Part shown: in pieces, positions 28,666-36,677 of the stretch
How positions within the stretch are numbered: position 1 is the stretch's first letter
Layout: each line of letters starts with the position of its first letter
Source: Streptomyces cellostaticus
GTDB lineage: Bacteria > Actinomycetota > Actinomycetes > Streptomycetales > Streptomycetaceae
Length of the DNA: 64,000 nucleotides
Direction of reading: 5' to 3'
Assembly (NCBI RefSeq): GCF_023630175.1
Contig: NZ_JALLIN010000022.1
Span: 54,698-118,697 of the forward strand
Made by a program: the position numbers and the translations under genes
Notes under the pieces: generated by a model
What the model was told of the DNA's origin: nothing
The model's database searches: none
Seen by the model: only the letters and a program-made list of their open reading frames with translations

Positions 28666-29909
28666 GACAGGGCGACGTCCAGGTTCAGCAGGCGCCGGAA
28701 GGCCACGCGCGGTGCCCATGACGGCCGGCGTACGAGGGTCAGTCCGGGCAGGCGCCGGACCAGTTGGTGGAGCAGGGTCTGGGCCTCGAGGCGGGCCAGC
28801 GGCGCCCCGAGGCAGTAGTGGACGCCGCCACTGAAGGACAGGTGTCCCGGTTTGCGGTGCAGGTTGAACAGCTCCGGGTCCGGGTGCCGGGCCGGGTCGC
28901 GGTTGGCCGCGCCCACCATGAGGTGGACCATGTCGTCCCGGCGCACCTCGGTGCCGCCGAGTACGCAGTCCCGGGAGGCAACGCGGCTGATGACGTGCGT
29001 GGGCGGGTCGTAGCGCAGCGACTCCTCGACGGCCGCGGGGACGAGCTCGGGACTGACGGTGAGCCGGTCCCACTGCCGCGGGTGCTCCAGTAGCAGCAGG
29101 GCCGTCGTGGACAGCAGCGTGGACGTGGTCTCCAGGGCCGCCAGCAGGAAGAACAGGGCCAGGTGGTAGACCGCTTCGTCGGCCTTGTCGCGGTCGCTCT
29201 CCATGCCGTCCCACACCGCGAGCCAGCGGGACACGGGGTCGTCACCGGGATGCGCCCGCCGGTCGCGCACCAACTCGGTGAAGTAGTCGCGCAGTTCGGC
29301 CGTGGCGGCGTCGGACAGGGCCAACTGGCTGGCCGAGGGGAGGAGTTCCTGGGTGAAGACCTGGTCGTGGGTCAGGTCCCGCAGCCGGGGGAAGTCCGCG
29401 GCCGGCAACCCCAGCCAGTGGCCGATGGTGGCCACCGGCAGCTCCTCGCCCACCAGGGCGTTGAAGTCCGCCTCGCCGTCGCGCAGCCGCTCGGCGAGGG
29501 TGTCGAGGAGTCCACCGGTGATCTGTTCCACCGTCCCGCGCAGTTCCTCCAGGGAGGTGCGGTCGAACATGCCGGCCGACCGGCGCACCCAGGTGTGGTC
29601 CGGGGCGTTGAGCGCGGGCAGCGTCTTGCTCATCTCCCTGGAGGAGGGCGCCGTCCAGCGCGTCCCGTCTCCCTGCTGCTCCCGCCAGCGCGTGTCGGGT
29701 TCCAGCCACTCGCGGCTGCGCAGGACCTGGTCGCACAGGCCGAAGCCGGTGACGAGATGACCCCCCCAGGGTGCCGCGACCACTCCGCCCCTCGCCCGAA
29801 GCTCGGCATAGATCGGAAAGGGGTTCGCCTGACCTTTCGCCGTCCGCAGCCGGGAGAAGAGCGAGACGGCGAAGCGTCTGTCGGCGGGCGGAGTTGTCGC
29901 GATCTCCAC
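28662..29909 (-). CDS. Cytochrome P450 (conservon-linked, second P450)
   Basis: 415 residues of a soluble bacterial class I P450. I-helix FFLLAALETTSTLL (Ala replaces the usual Gly; Glu-Thr pair present), K-helix EESLR (ExxR), heme loop SFSGGVHYCLGAPLARLE with the thiolate Cys. The GTG at 29909 is preferred (gaaggga site) over the ATG at 29951. It is coupled to echA downstream and follows the CYP157-like gene. In S. coelicolor, conservons with a CYP157 often have a second, canonical P450 next to them; this gene fits that position. Substrate unknown. Confidence 0.9.
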   Translation of the reverse strand: MEIATTPPADRRFAVSLFSRLRTAKGQANPFPIYAELRARGGVVAAPWGGHLVTGFGLCDQVLRSREWLEPDTRWREQQGDGTRWTAPSSREMSKTLPALNAPDHTWVRRSAGMFDRTSLEELRGTVEQITGGLLDTLAERLRDGEADFNALVGEELPVATIGHWLGLPAADFPRLRDLTHDQVFTQELLPSASQLALSDAATAELRDYFTELVRDRRAHPGDDPVSRWLAVWDGMESDRDKADEAVYHLALFFLLAALETTSTLLSTTALLLLEHPRQWDRLTVSPELVPAAVEESLRYDPPTHVISRVASRDCVLGGTEVRRDDMVHLMVGAANRDPARHPDPELFNLHRKPGHLSFSGGVHYCLGAPLARLEAQTLLHQLVRRLPGLTLVRRPSWAPRVAFRRLLNLDVALS

Positions 29910-30007
29910 GACGGTCCCTTCTTGATCGTCAGCATCGGGCGCGCCATGCATACCCCACCGATGGCTGATACATACAAGATGACTATGCGCGGTGCGAGTT
30001 GCCTACG

Positions 30008-31366
30008 TCACTCACCCCTGGTCCACGCCAGGAACCGGCTGAACAGACCGGGCTTCGCCTTGGGCGCGGTCGGTGCCGCGGACCGCGGCGACGGGCCCGG
30101 GACCTGGTGCGCGCCGCTCGCGGCCGGCTGCGGCTGCGGCGACTGGGCGGGCGTCACGCTGCGCGGCGTGAACCGGACCGGCAGATTCACCAGGGAACGG
30201 CTCCACGGGGCGGGCACCCAGTTCAGGTCCTTGAAGGGAACCCGGACCTCGACGTCGGGCAGCCGGTTGAGCAGCGACTCGACGGCGGTGACCGCGATCA
30301 CGAACGCCGGGTCCTTGGCCGGGCAGGCGTGCGGCCCCGCCCCGAAGGCCAGATGGGCCTTGGCGCTGAGCTGTTCGCGGTGCTCGGCCAGCCGGGGGTC
30401 GGTGTTGGCCGCGGCGAAGGAGATCACCACCGGGTCGTTGGCCCGGATGGTCCTGGCGCCCAACTCCACGTCGTGGGTGGGGTAGTGGGCGGCGTAGTTG
30501 GCGATCGGCGCGTAGTTCCACAGCACCTGGGTGACGGCGTCCTCGACCGGCAGTCCGACCTGCCAGTCCTCGCCGAGGATCAGGGCCCCGGCGCTGCCTA
30601 TCGTCGCCGACAGCGGAGCGGTGCCACCGGACAGCAGGGTCACGAGCTGGTGCAGCACCTCCTCGTCGGTGAGCTGCGCCGAGTGCTCCATGAGACGGGT
30701 CGTCAGGTCGTTGCCGGGCCGGCGCCGCTTCAGCGCGATCAGCTCGCCGAGCGCTTCGCCCAGCACCTGGTCCGCGCCGGCCGTGCCGTCGAAGATGCCG
30801 CTGATGCCGACGATGACACGGTCACCGATCTCCGGCGGGCACCCGAACAGGTCGCTGAAGACCAGCAGCGGCAGCGGCTGGGCGTACTCGGCCATCAGCT
30901 CGGCCTGCCCGAGGCGGTCCGAACTGAACCGGCTGATCAGGTAGTCGGCCGACTGCTGGGTCTGCCGCACCAGTTGGAGTTCGTTGACACCGGCCAGGCT
31001 GTCCGTGACCGCCTGGCGCAGCCGGGCGTGCGCCGCACCGTCGCTGAACAGCGCGTTGGGCCGGTACCCCATCATGGGCAGGGCCGGGCTGTCCGAGGGC
31101 ACGCGTCCCTCGTTCAGCGCCCGCCAGCGGCGGGAGTCCCGGACGAACGAGGCCGGGTTCTGCAGGATGTACAGGGCGGCGTCGTAGCTGGTGACCAGCT
31201 CGACCTCCACTCCCGGGGCGATGTCCACCGGCGCGCTTGGGCCGAGACGGCGCAGTTGTTCGTAGTGGGCGTCCGGATCGGAGCCGAACTCGGGTCCGTA
31301 GAGCGGGACGTTGCCGTGCGCGGGGCAGCCGGGCGGTGGCCCCTGGATGCCGGGAGGCTGCTGCAT
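30008..31366 (-). CDS. CYP157-like cytochrome P450 of a conservon
   Basis: 452 residues. It has the heme-ligand loop LAFGAGPHACPAKD with Cys, but the K-helix reads DAVTQVLWNYAPIA: both Glu and Arg of ExxR are replaced (Gln and Trp). The I-helix LLSGGTAPLSATIG lacks the acid-alcohol pair. Loss of ExxR is a known feature of the CYP157 family that travels with conservons, so this is not a broken gene. The C-terminus has a ~50-residue Pro/Ala/Gln linker and a basic end. It starts 13 nt after cvnD. It may act as a heme sensor or unusual oxygenase within the membrane-bound Cvn complex. Confidence 0.9.
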   Translation of the reverse strand: MQQPPGIQGPPPGCPAHGNVPLYGPEFGSDPDAHYEQLRRLGPSAPVDIAPGVEVELVTSYDAALYILQNPASFVRDSRRWRALNEGRVPSDSPALPMMGYRPNALFSDGAAHARLRQAVTDSLAGVNELQLVRQTQQSADYLISRFSSDRLGQAELMAEYAQPLPLLVFSDLFGCPPEIGDRVIVGISGIFDGTAGADQVLGEALGELIALKRRRPGNDLTTRLMEHSAQLTDEEVLHQLVTLLSGGTAPLSATIGSAGALILGEDWQVGLPVEDAVTQVLWNYAPIANYAAHYPTHDVELGARTIRANDPVVISFAAANTDPRLAEHREQLSAKAHLAFGAGPHACPAKDPAFVIAVTAVESLLNRLPDVEVRVPFKDLNWVPAPWSRSLVNLPVRFTPRSVTPAQSPQPQPAASGAHQVPGPSPRSAAPTAPKAKPGLFSRFLAWTRGE

Positions 31367-31379
31367 GTGGGGGTGGCTC

Positions 31380-31940
31380 CTAGTCGAGAAGGGACAGAAG
31401 GTGGTGGACGAGGGTGATCAGGGCCTGTGCCGACGACTGCTGGTCGCGTACGTCGCAGGCGACGACGGGGGTGCGCTCGGACAGGTTCAGCGCCTCGCGG
31501 ATCTCCGCGAGCGGGTAGTCGGTCGTGCCGTCGAAGTGGTTGACGCCGATGGCGTACGTGAGCCCGAACCGCTCGACCAGGTCGAGGACGGGGAAGGAGT
31601 CCGAGAGCCGCTCGGGGTCGACGAGGACGAGTGCGCCGAGCGCGCCGCGGGACAGCTCCTCCCACATCTCCTTGAAGCGCTCCTGACCCGGCGTGCCGAA
31701 GAGGTAGAGCACCACCTCGTCGCTGATGGTCAGGCGGCCGAAGTCCATGGCGACCGTCGTGGTGGTCTTGTCCGGGGTTCCCGACAGGTCGTCAAATCCG
31801 ACGCTGGCCTCGGTGATCTCCTCCTCGGTCCGCAGGGGCTCGATCTCGGAGATGCTCCCGATGCACGTGGTCTTCCCGACCCCGAAGTGCCCCACCACGA
31901 GGATCTTGACCGCGGTGAGAACACCTGAATCCAGGTACAC
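31380..31940 (-). CDS. cvnD: Conservon small GTPase CvnD
   Basis: A Ras/MglA-like GTPase of 186 residues, the fourth protein of the conservon complex (CvnA-D), which resembles a G-protein-coupled switch at the membrane. Walker A VVGHFGVGKTTCIGS (~15-29), switch-II LFGTPGQERFKEMW (~79-92), and VNHFDGT in place of the usual NKxD, a typical CvnD variant. Ends 13 nt before the P450 start and begins 3 nt after cvnC. Confidence 0.93.
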   Translation of the reverse strand: MYLDSGVLTAVKILVVGHFGVGKTTCIGSISEIEPLRTEEEITEASVGFDDLSGTPDKTTTTVAMDFGRLTISDEVVLYLFGTPGQERFKEMWEELSRGALGALVLVDPERLSDSFPVLDLVERFGLTYAIGVNHFDGTTDYPLAEIREALNLSERTPVVACDVRDQQSSAQALITLVHHLLSLLD

Positions 31941-31943
31941 GAA

Positions 31944-32327
31944 TCACGCTCCGAATCGGGCTTTGAGGCCGTCGAGTACGGCGTTGAGCACTTCGCGGTC
32001 GACGCGTTCGGCGGGTGGAACCGGCTTGCGCGCGATGATGTGGCCGCTCTCCTCCATCTGCGCCAGGAGAATCCGCACGATCCCCAGCGGCAGATGCGTG
32101 TGGGCGGCCACTTCGGCCACGGAGAGAAAGCCCTCCGTCACGAGTTCCAGGACCCGGCGCGCCTCCGGTGAAAGGGTGCGCGCCGAAGCGGCGGCACCCT
32201 CTTGCGCGGACACCAGCGTGGTGCGCTCGTAGGTATTGTCCGGTGGCAGGGCCCGCCCGTTCGTGATCACGAAGAGCGGGACTAATGCCGAGGTCAGTTC
32301 GAGTTCCTCGTGCGGCTCGTCAATCAC
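31944..32327 (-). CDS. cvnC: Conservon DUF742 protein CvnC
   Basis: 127 residues of the DUF742 family: VPLFVITNGRALP, then a winged-helix-like part (SPEARRVLELVTEGFLSVAE, VAAHTHLPLGIVRILLAQME, ESGHIIARKP). CvnC probably links the roadblock protein to the GTPase. The GTG start at 32327 overlaps the cvnB stop by 4 nt. It lacks the longer Arg/Pro-rich N-terminal part common in other CvnC proteins. The frame is open far upstream on this strand, which is coding shadow of cvnA/cvnB. Confidence 0.9.
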   Translation of the reverse strand: MIDEPHEELELTSALVPLFVITNGRALPPDNTYERTTLVSAQEGAAASARTLSPEARRVLELVTEGFLSVAEVAAHTHLPLGIVRILLAQMEESGHIIARKPVPPAERVDREVLNAVLDGLKARFGA

Positions 32328-33163
32328 GTACGGCTCGCCTCCCCACGGGGTGCCAGATATCCGTTCAGCCGGGGCACCGCCTGATGCAGACGGGTGGTGA
32401 ACTCCTCGATATCGGCATCGTGTTCGGCGGCCGCCGCCAGGAAGGCGCCCTGCCCGGCCGAGATCAGGAAGATCCAGCCGTGCTGGAACTCGATGACCGT
32501 CTGCCGCCATCGCGCCGCCTGTTCCGGCCCGGCGAACTGCGAGGTGGCCCTGCTGTAGGCGTGGATACCCGTCATCGCGGCCGAGATGGTGTCGGCCAGG
32601 TCCTGGCTCATGCCCGTGGTGGCGCCGCGCGGCAGGCCGTCGTGACCCAACAGGACGGCGTGACGGGCGCCTTGCACCTCGCCTACCGCCGCGTCGAGGT
32701 CCGCGATCGGGATCCCCGTGCCGCCCACCGGTACCTGCTGGGTCCCGCCGGAAGGCCCGTCGCCGCTCTCCGCGTGCACGCGCGGCGGCGAAGTGAGGTT
32801 GTTGCCGAGCCGGGCGACGAGCCGGTGCATACGGAAGGAGATCTGCTGCATGTCGACGTCGGGGGCGGCGGCCGCGGCGAGGTAGGCACCCTGGCCGGCG
32901 CCGATCAGGAAGATCCAGCCGTGCGAGAACTCGATGATCGTCTGGTTCCACTGCCTGTCCGTCCCGGGCCCGGCGAAGTGGGAGGTCGCCCGGCTGAGCG
33001 ACTGCATGCCCGCCATGGCGGCGGAGATCGTCCGCACGTCCTTCTGCTCCATGCCGTCGGTCGCGCCGCGGGGCAGGCCGTCCGAGGAGAGCAGGACGGC
33101 GTGGCGTGCCTTCGGCACGTTGTGCACGATGTCCTCTAGCATCCACGACAGGTCGCTGGTCAT
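32324..33163 (-). CDS. cvnB: Conservon roadblock/LC7 protein CvnB with two tandem domains
   Basis: Roadblock proteins act as GAP-like or scaffold partners of Ras-like GTPases. Usual CvnB is ~135-145 residues; this one has 279 and contains two clear copies of the domain. Copy 1 (~1-125) holds ARHAVLLSSDGLPRGATDGM, ATSHFAGP, EFSHGWIFLIGAGQGAYLA. Copy 2 (~150-275) holds ARHAVLLGHDGLPRGATTGM, ATSQFAGP, EFQHGWIFLISAGQGAFLA. A Gly/Ser/Thr-rich linker joins them. The ATG overlaps the cvnA stop. A covalent roadblock dimer is the likely result. Confidence 0.93.
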   Translation of the reverse strand: MTSDLSWMLEDIVHNVPKARHAVLLSSDGLPRGATDGMEQKDVRTISAAMAGMQSLSRATSHFAGPGTDRQWNQTIIEFSHGWIFLIGAGQGAYLAAAAAPDVDMQQISFRMHRLVARLGNNLTSPPRVHAESGDGPSGGTQQVPVGGTGIPIADLDAAVGEVQGARHAVLLGHDGLPRGATTGMSQDLADTISAAMTGIHAYSRATSQFAGPEQAARWRQTVIEFQHGWIFLISAGQGAFLAAAAEHDADIEEFTTRLHQAVPRLNGYLAPRGEASRT

Positions 33164-34338
33164 GCGTCATCGGACCCTTCGGACGGCGCCGAGGCGAGAT
33201 TGCGACCCGAGAGCGTGCCGCGCTGGAAGGCTCCCAGGCTCCGGCCGACGGCTCGTCCGGCGTCCTCCGACGCCGGGGCGGGCGACGCGCCGGCCTGATC
33301 GGGAACGCTCGCGATGGGTACCTGACGGGCACCCCGCCGGGGCAGGCCGTGCGCGGTGCGGGCCACCACCTCCGGCCGGCCCACGCTGCCACGTATCCCG
33401 CTGACCTGGGGCTCCTCGGGCACCGCCGGCTCCTCCTCGGTCCACAGTTCCTCCGGCAGCAGGACGACCGCCCGCACACCGCCGTAGCGGGAGACGCCGG
33501 TCACGTCCACCCGGAATCCGTACTGCCGCGCGAGCAGGCCGATCACCGGAAAACCGAACTTGGGCTGGTTCCCGAGGTGCGAGAGCCGCGGGCTGAAGTC
33601 ACCGGAGAGCAGTGTGGAGGCCTTCTGCCGGTCCTCGTCGTTCATACCGACACCCGCGTCGTCGATGACGATGCACAGATTCTTCTGCACCCGCTGGAAA
33701 TTGACCTCGATCGGCGAGCCCTGCTGGGAAAAGCTGGCAGCGTTGTCGAGCAGTTCGGCGACCGCGAGTGCGACCGGGGAAACGGCGGACGCCTTCAATG
33801 CAAAACCGGTCTGCTGCATGATTTCGACGCGCCGGAAGTTTCGAATCTGTCCCTGCGCGCTGCGCACCACGTCATAAACGCTCGCGGGCCTGTTGCGGCG
33901 GCCCAGCGGCGCACCGCACATCACGGCGATGCCCTGTGCCTTGCGTGCCATCTGCGCATTGGCGTGACTGACTTCCAGCAGGTCGCCCAGCACGGAATGA
34001 CCGCCGTATTTGCGCTGGATTTCCTCGAGCAGTGCGAGCTGTTCCGCGGCAAGGCTCTGCAGAAAGCGTGCCGATCCCTTCAGGACGGCCTTCGTGCTTT
34101 CCTCGGCCGCCTCTTCGGCGTCCGCGATAGTCTGGTCGTGCTCGGCCCTGTGTCGCTGCAACTCTGCGCTTAAAGCTGCCAGTTGACCGTCTGCCGCGCT
34201 CAGTTGCCGGGTGAGTTCGGCTTCGGCCAGGCGCTTCTTCGCGGCGATGGCCTTGTTGCGACGACTGAGCGCGAGTGCCGCGGCGACGGCGATGACCGCC
34301 ACCGCGCCCAGGCACCAAACGAGTGCGTCTCGAAACAT
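33160..34338 (-). CDS. cvnA: Conservon sensor histidine-kinase-like protein CvnA
   Basis: 392 residues. One N-terminal membrane helix (ALVWCLGAVAVIAVAAALAL), a long coiled coil (~residues 35-100, KAIAAKKRLAEAELTRQLSA), then a HATPase domain: N-box AVAELLDNAASFS, G1-like IVIDDAGVGMNDED, and LARQYGFRVDVTG. There is no clear phospho-acceptor His box, as usual in CvnA. It has no large extracellular sensor. The last 80 residues are a disordered Pro/Ala/Arg tail. The ATG at 34338 follows ggaaagg. First gene of the conservon operon. Confidence 0.93.
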   Translation of the reverse strand: MFRDALVWCLGAVAVIAVAAALALSRRNKAIAAKKRLAEAELTRQLSAADGQLAALSAELQRHRAEHDQTIADAEEAAEESTKAVLKGSARFLQSLAAEQLALLEEIQRKYGGHSVLGDLLEVSHANAQMARKAQGIAVMCGAPLGRRNRPASVYDVVRSAQGQIRNFRRVEIMQQTGFALKASAVSPVALAVAELLDNAASFSQQGSPIEVNFQRVQKNLCIVIDDAGVGMNDEDRQKASTLLSGDFSPRLSHLGNQPKFGFPVIGLLARQYGFRVDVTGVSRYGGVRAVVLLPEELWTEEEPAVPEEPQVSGIRGSVGRPEVVARTAHGLPRRGARQVPIASVPDQAGASPAPASEDAGRAVGRSLGAFQRGTLSGRNLASAPSEGSDDA

Positions 34339-35080
34339 GGATACCTTTCCTATGTGTAGCCTGCAGCCATCAGTGGACGGACATGGGGGGAATCCGTGAC
34401 ACAACCGCTCGGAACGACTCGGCCGACTTCGGGTCGAGAAGCCGGTCCCAGCGCAGCGCCCGAGCCGAGTGGACCAAGGTCGCAGACGCGGGGATGCTAT
34501 CACTGACTTGGGGAAGTGTTTGCAGCGCGGAGTGGCTGTATCGAGCCGGTCCGGGGTGCTGGTTCCGTCTCTTTTGCCGGCGTGCCGGTGGCCGTGCGTG
34601 ACCCTGGTAACCGGCGGTTGTTCGCCGCGGCGCCTATTGAATGCGCGCCGCCCGTCATTTTCCCGACATGCAGCCGGACTCATTGCCTTTTGTCGGACTT
34701 GGGATCGGGTCCGTCCGTATACACGGCCGGGCCGTCCCGCCCGGCCGGGAGGGAACCGGCACGGGGGCGCGTCGGCCCGCCGTGTGTCCGACGCCGCGGC
34801 GCGTGTCCTGTGGGGAGTCCACCTTCTCGTCGGCCTGTCCGTGTCCACCGGGCGTCCCCACTGCGCGCCCGACCGGTCGGCGGCCGCGATCTCCTTCGGG
34901 GCGGACGCCCTGCTCCTGCGGACCACCGCGCAGCCCTTACGCGCGGGAGGGAGGGCGGAGGTGGAGGACGGCGCGGAGCGGCTCGCCCGACGGATGCCGC
35001 GGCGCCCGGCCGGCCACCGCCGGGGGAGCCCGGCCCGTGACCGGCCGGGCGCCGGCGGACCCGCTGCGCGAGCGGCGCGG
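34339..35080. other. Long intergenic region upstream of the conservon
   Basis: About 740 bases without a gene I can support. The stretch 34339-34720 is less GC-rich than the surroundings and should hold the conservon promoter. The right part (34720-35080) is GC-rich; open frames there on both strands read as Arg/Pro-rich shadow. A 68-aa minus frame at 34655-34861 has no ribosome site and no recognisable motif. Confidence 0.4.
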
Positions 35081-36559
35081 TCAGTCCACCGGCCAGGTGT
35101 GGACCGGGGCGTTGAGGTGCATGTAGTCGATGTACAACTCGGTCATCCGGCGCAGCGCCTCATGTCGGCCGGCCTGGGTGCCGGACTCGATGCGGTGGAA
35201 CATCTCCTTCTGCCACACCGCCCCGTTGCGGGCGGTGACGCAGCGCTGCTCGATGATGCCGAGCAGCGGCTCCCGCCAGGCCGAGTCCATGCCGGAGTGC
35301 TCGAGGCCGCGGTGCGCCAGCGGCAGCAGCCTGCGCAGCACCAGTTCGGGCACCGGCACCTCACCCATGCCGGGCCAGTACAGCAGCGCGTCGATCCCCT
35401 GCCGGGCCGCCGTGTGGAGGTTGTCCTCGGCCGCGGCGAAGGACATCCGCGACCACACCGGCCGGTCCTCCTCCACCAGGGCGCGCGTCAGACCGTAGTA
35501 GAAAGCGCCGTTGGCCAGGGTGTCGGCGACGGTCGGTCCGGCGGGCAGCACCCGGTTCTCGACCCGCACGTGCGGCTTGTCGTGGGCGATGGCGTAGACC
35601 GGCCGGTTCCAGCGGTAGATGGTGCCGTTGTGCAGGGTCAGTTCGGACAGTCCGGGTACGTCCCCCCGGTCCAGCGTCTCACCTGGATCCTGCTCGTCGC
35701 ACAGCGGCAGCAGCGCGGGGAAGTAGCGCAGGTTCTCCTCGAACAGGTCGAAGACGCTGTTGATCCACCGCTCGCCGAACCACACCCGGGGCCGGACCCC
35801 CTGGACCTTGATCTCCTCGGGGCGGGTGTCGGTCGCCTGCTCGAACAGCGGTACCCGGGTCTCGTGCCACAGCTCCTTGCCGAACAGGAACGGCGAGTTG
35901 GCCGCCAGTGCCACCTGCACCCCGGCGATGGCCTGCGCCGCGTTCCAGTAGTCGGCGAAGTTCTCCGGGGACACCTGAAGGTGGAACTGGGTGCTGGTGC
36001 AGGCGGCCTCCGGGGTGATCGTGTCGGCGTACGTCCGCAGCCGGTCGACGCCGTCCACCTCGATCCGCAGGTCCTCGCCGCGTGCCGCGAAGACCTGGTC
36101 GTTCAGGAGCCGGTAGCGCGGGTTCTCGGACAGGGTCCCCTCACCGATGTCGTCCTGCCGCAGCGTGGGCAGGATACCGATCACGACCAGGCGCGCGCCG
36201 ACCGATCCGGCCCGCTCGTCCGCGTGGTTCAGCGCCGCGCGGATCTCGGACTCCCAGGCGTCGGGTCCGCCCTCCGTCAGCGTGCGGGGCGGCACGTTGA
36301 TCTCCAGGTTGAACCGGCCCAGCTCGGTGGACCAGGCGGGGTCCGCGATGGCCTCCAGCACCGCGGTGTTGCGCATGGCGGGCTCGGCCGCGTCGTCGAC
36401 CAGGTTCAGCTCGATCTCCAGCCCCACCTGGGGCCGCTCCGCCTCGAAGCGCTGATCGCGCAGCATCTGCGCGAAGACGTCGAGACACTCCTGCATCTTG
36501 ATCCGGTACCGGCGCCGGTCCTCACGGGTGAAGACGAGTGCCGGGACGTCCCGTCCCAT
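35081..36559 (-). CDS. Glutamate-cysteine ligase family 2 (GCS2/YbdK-like) protein
   Basis: 492 residues. ATP-dependent carboxylate-amine ligase fold: RPQVGLEIELNLVD (~41-54) with metal-binding acidic residues, STELGRFNLEINVPPRTL (~80), ARGEDLRIEVDGVDRLR, TSTQFHLQVSPENFADYWN (~170) and HVRVENRVLPAGPTVADTL (Arg/Glu substrate loop). Many relatives are named glutamate-cysteine ligase, but actinomycetes use mycothiol, so the true amine substrate is open. The ATG at 36559 follows aggaggacgg. It stands alone on the minus strand; the next gene upstream ends 118 nt away. Confidence 0.88.
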   Translation of the reverse strand: MGRDVPALVFTREDRRRYRIKMQECLDVFAQMLRDQRFEAERPQVGLEIELNLVDDAAEPAMRNTAVLEAIADPAWSTELGRFNLEINVPPRTLTEGGPDAWESEIRAALNHADERAGSVGARLVVIGILPTLRQDDIGEGTLSENPRYRLLNDQVFAARGEDLRIEVDGVDRLRTYADTITPEAACTSTQFHLQVSPENFADYWNAAQAIAGVQVALAANSPFLFGKELWHETRVPLFEQATDTRPEEIKVQGVRPRVWFGERWINSVFDLFEENLRYFPALLPLCDEQDPGETLDRGDVPGLSELTLHNGTIYRWNRPVYAIAHDKPHVRVENRVLPAGPTVADTLANGAFYYGLTRALVEEDRPVWSRMSFAAAEDNLHTAARQGIDALLYWPGMGEVPVPELVLRRLLPLAHRGLEHSGMDSAWREPLLGIIEQRCVTARNGAVWQKEMFHRIESGTQAGRHEALRRMTELYIDYMHLNAPVHTWPVD

Positions 36560-36677
36560 CCGTCCTCCTGGATCGCGCTCCTCGAAAGACCTCCCGTCCC
36601 AGGGTGGCATTGCGGGGCGAACCGCACCATGTGGGGCGGGGATTGCGTCCGGCGCCCGGCGCCCGGCGGCGCGGTCC

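Noticed and set aside
34655..34861. 68-codon minus frame in the long gap upstream of the conservon
   Set aside because: No ribosome site and an unstructured Gly/Arg/Pro composition; not supportable as a gene.
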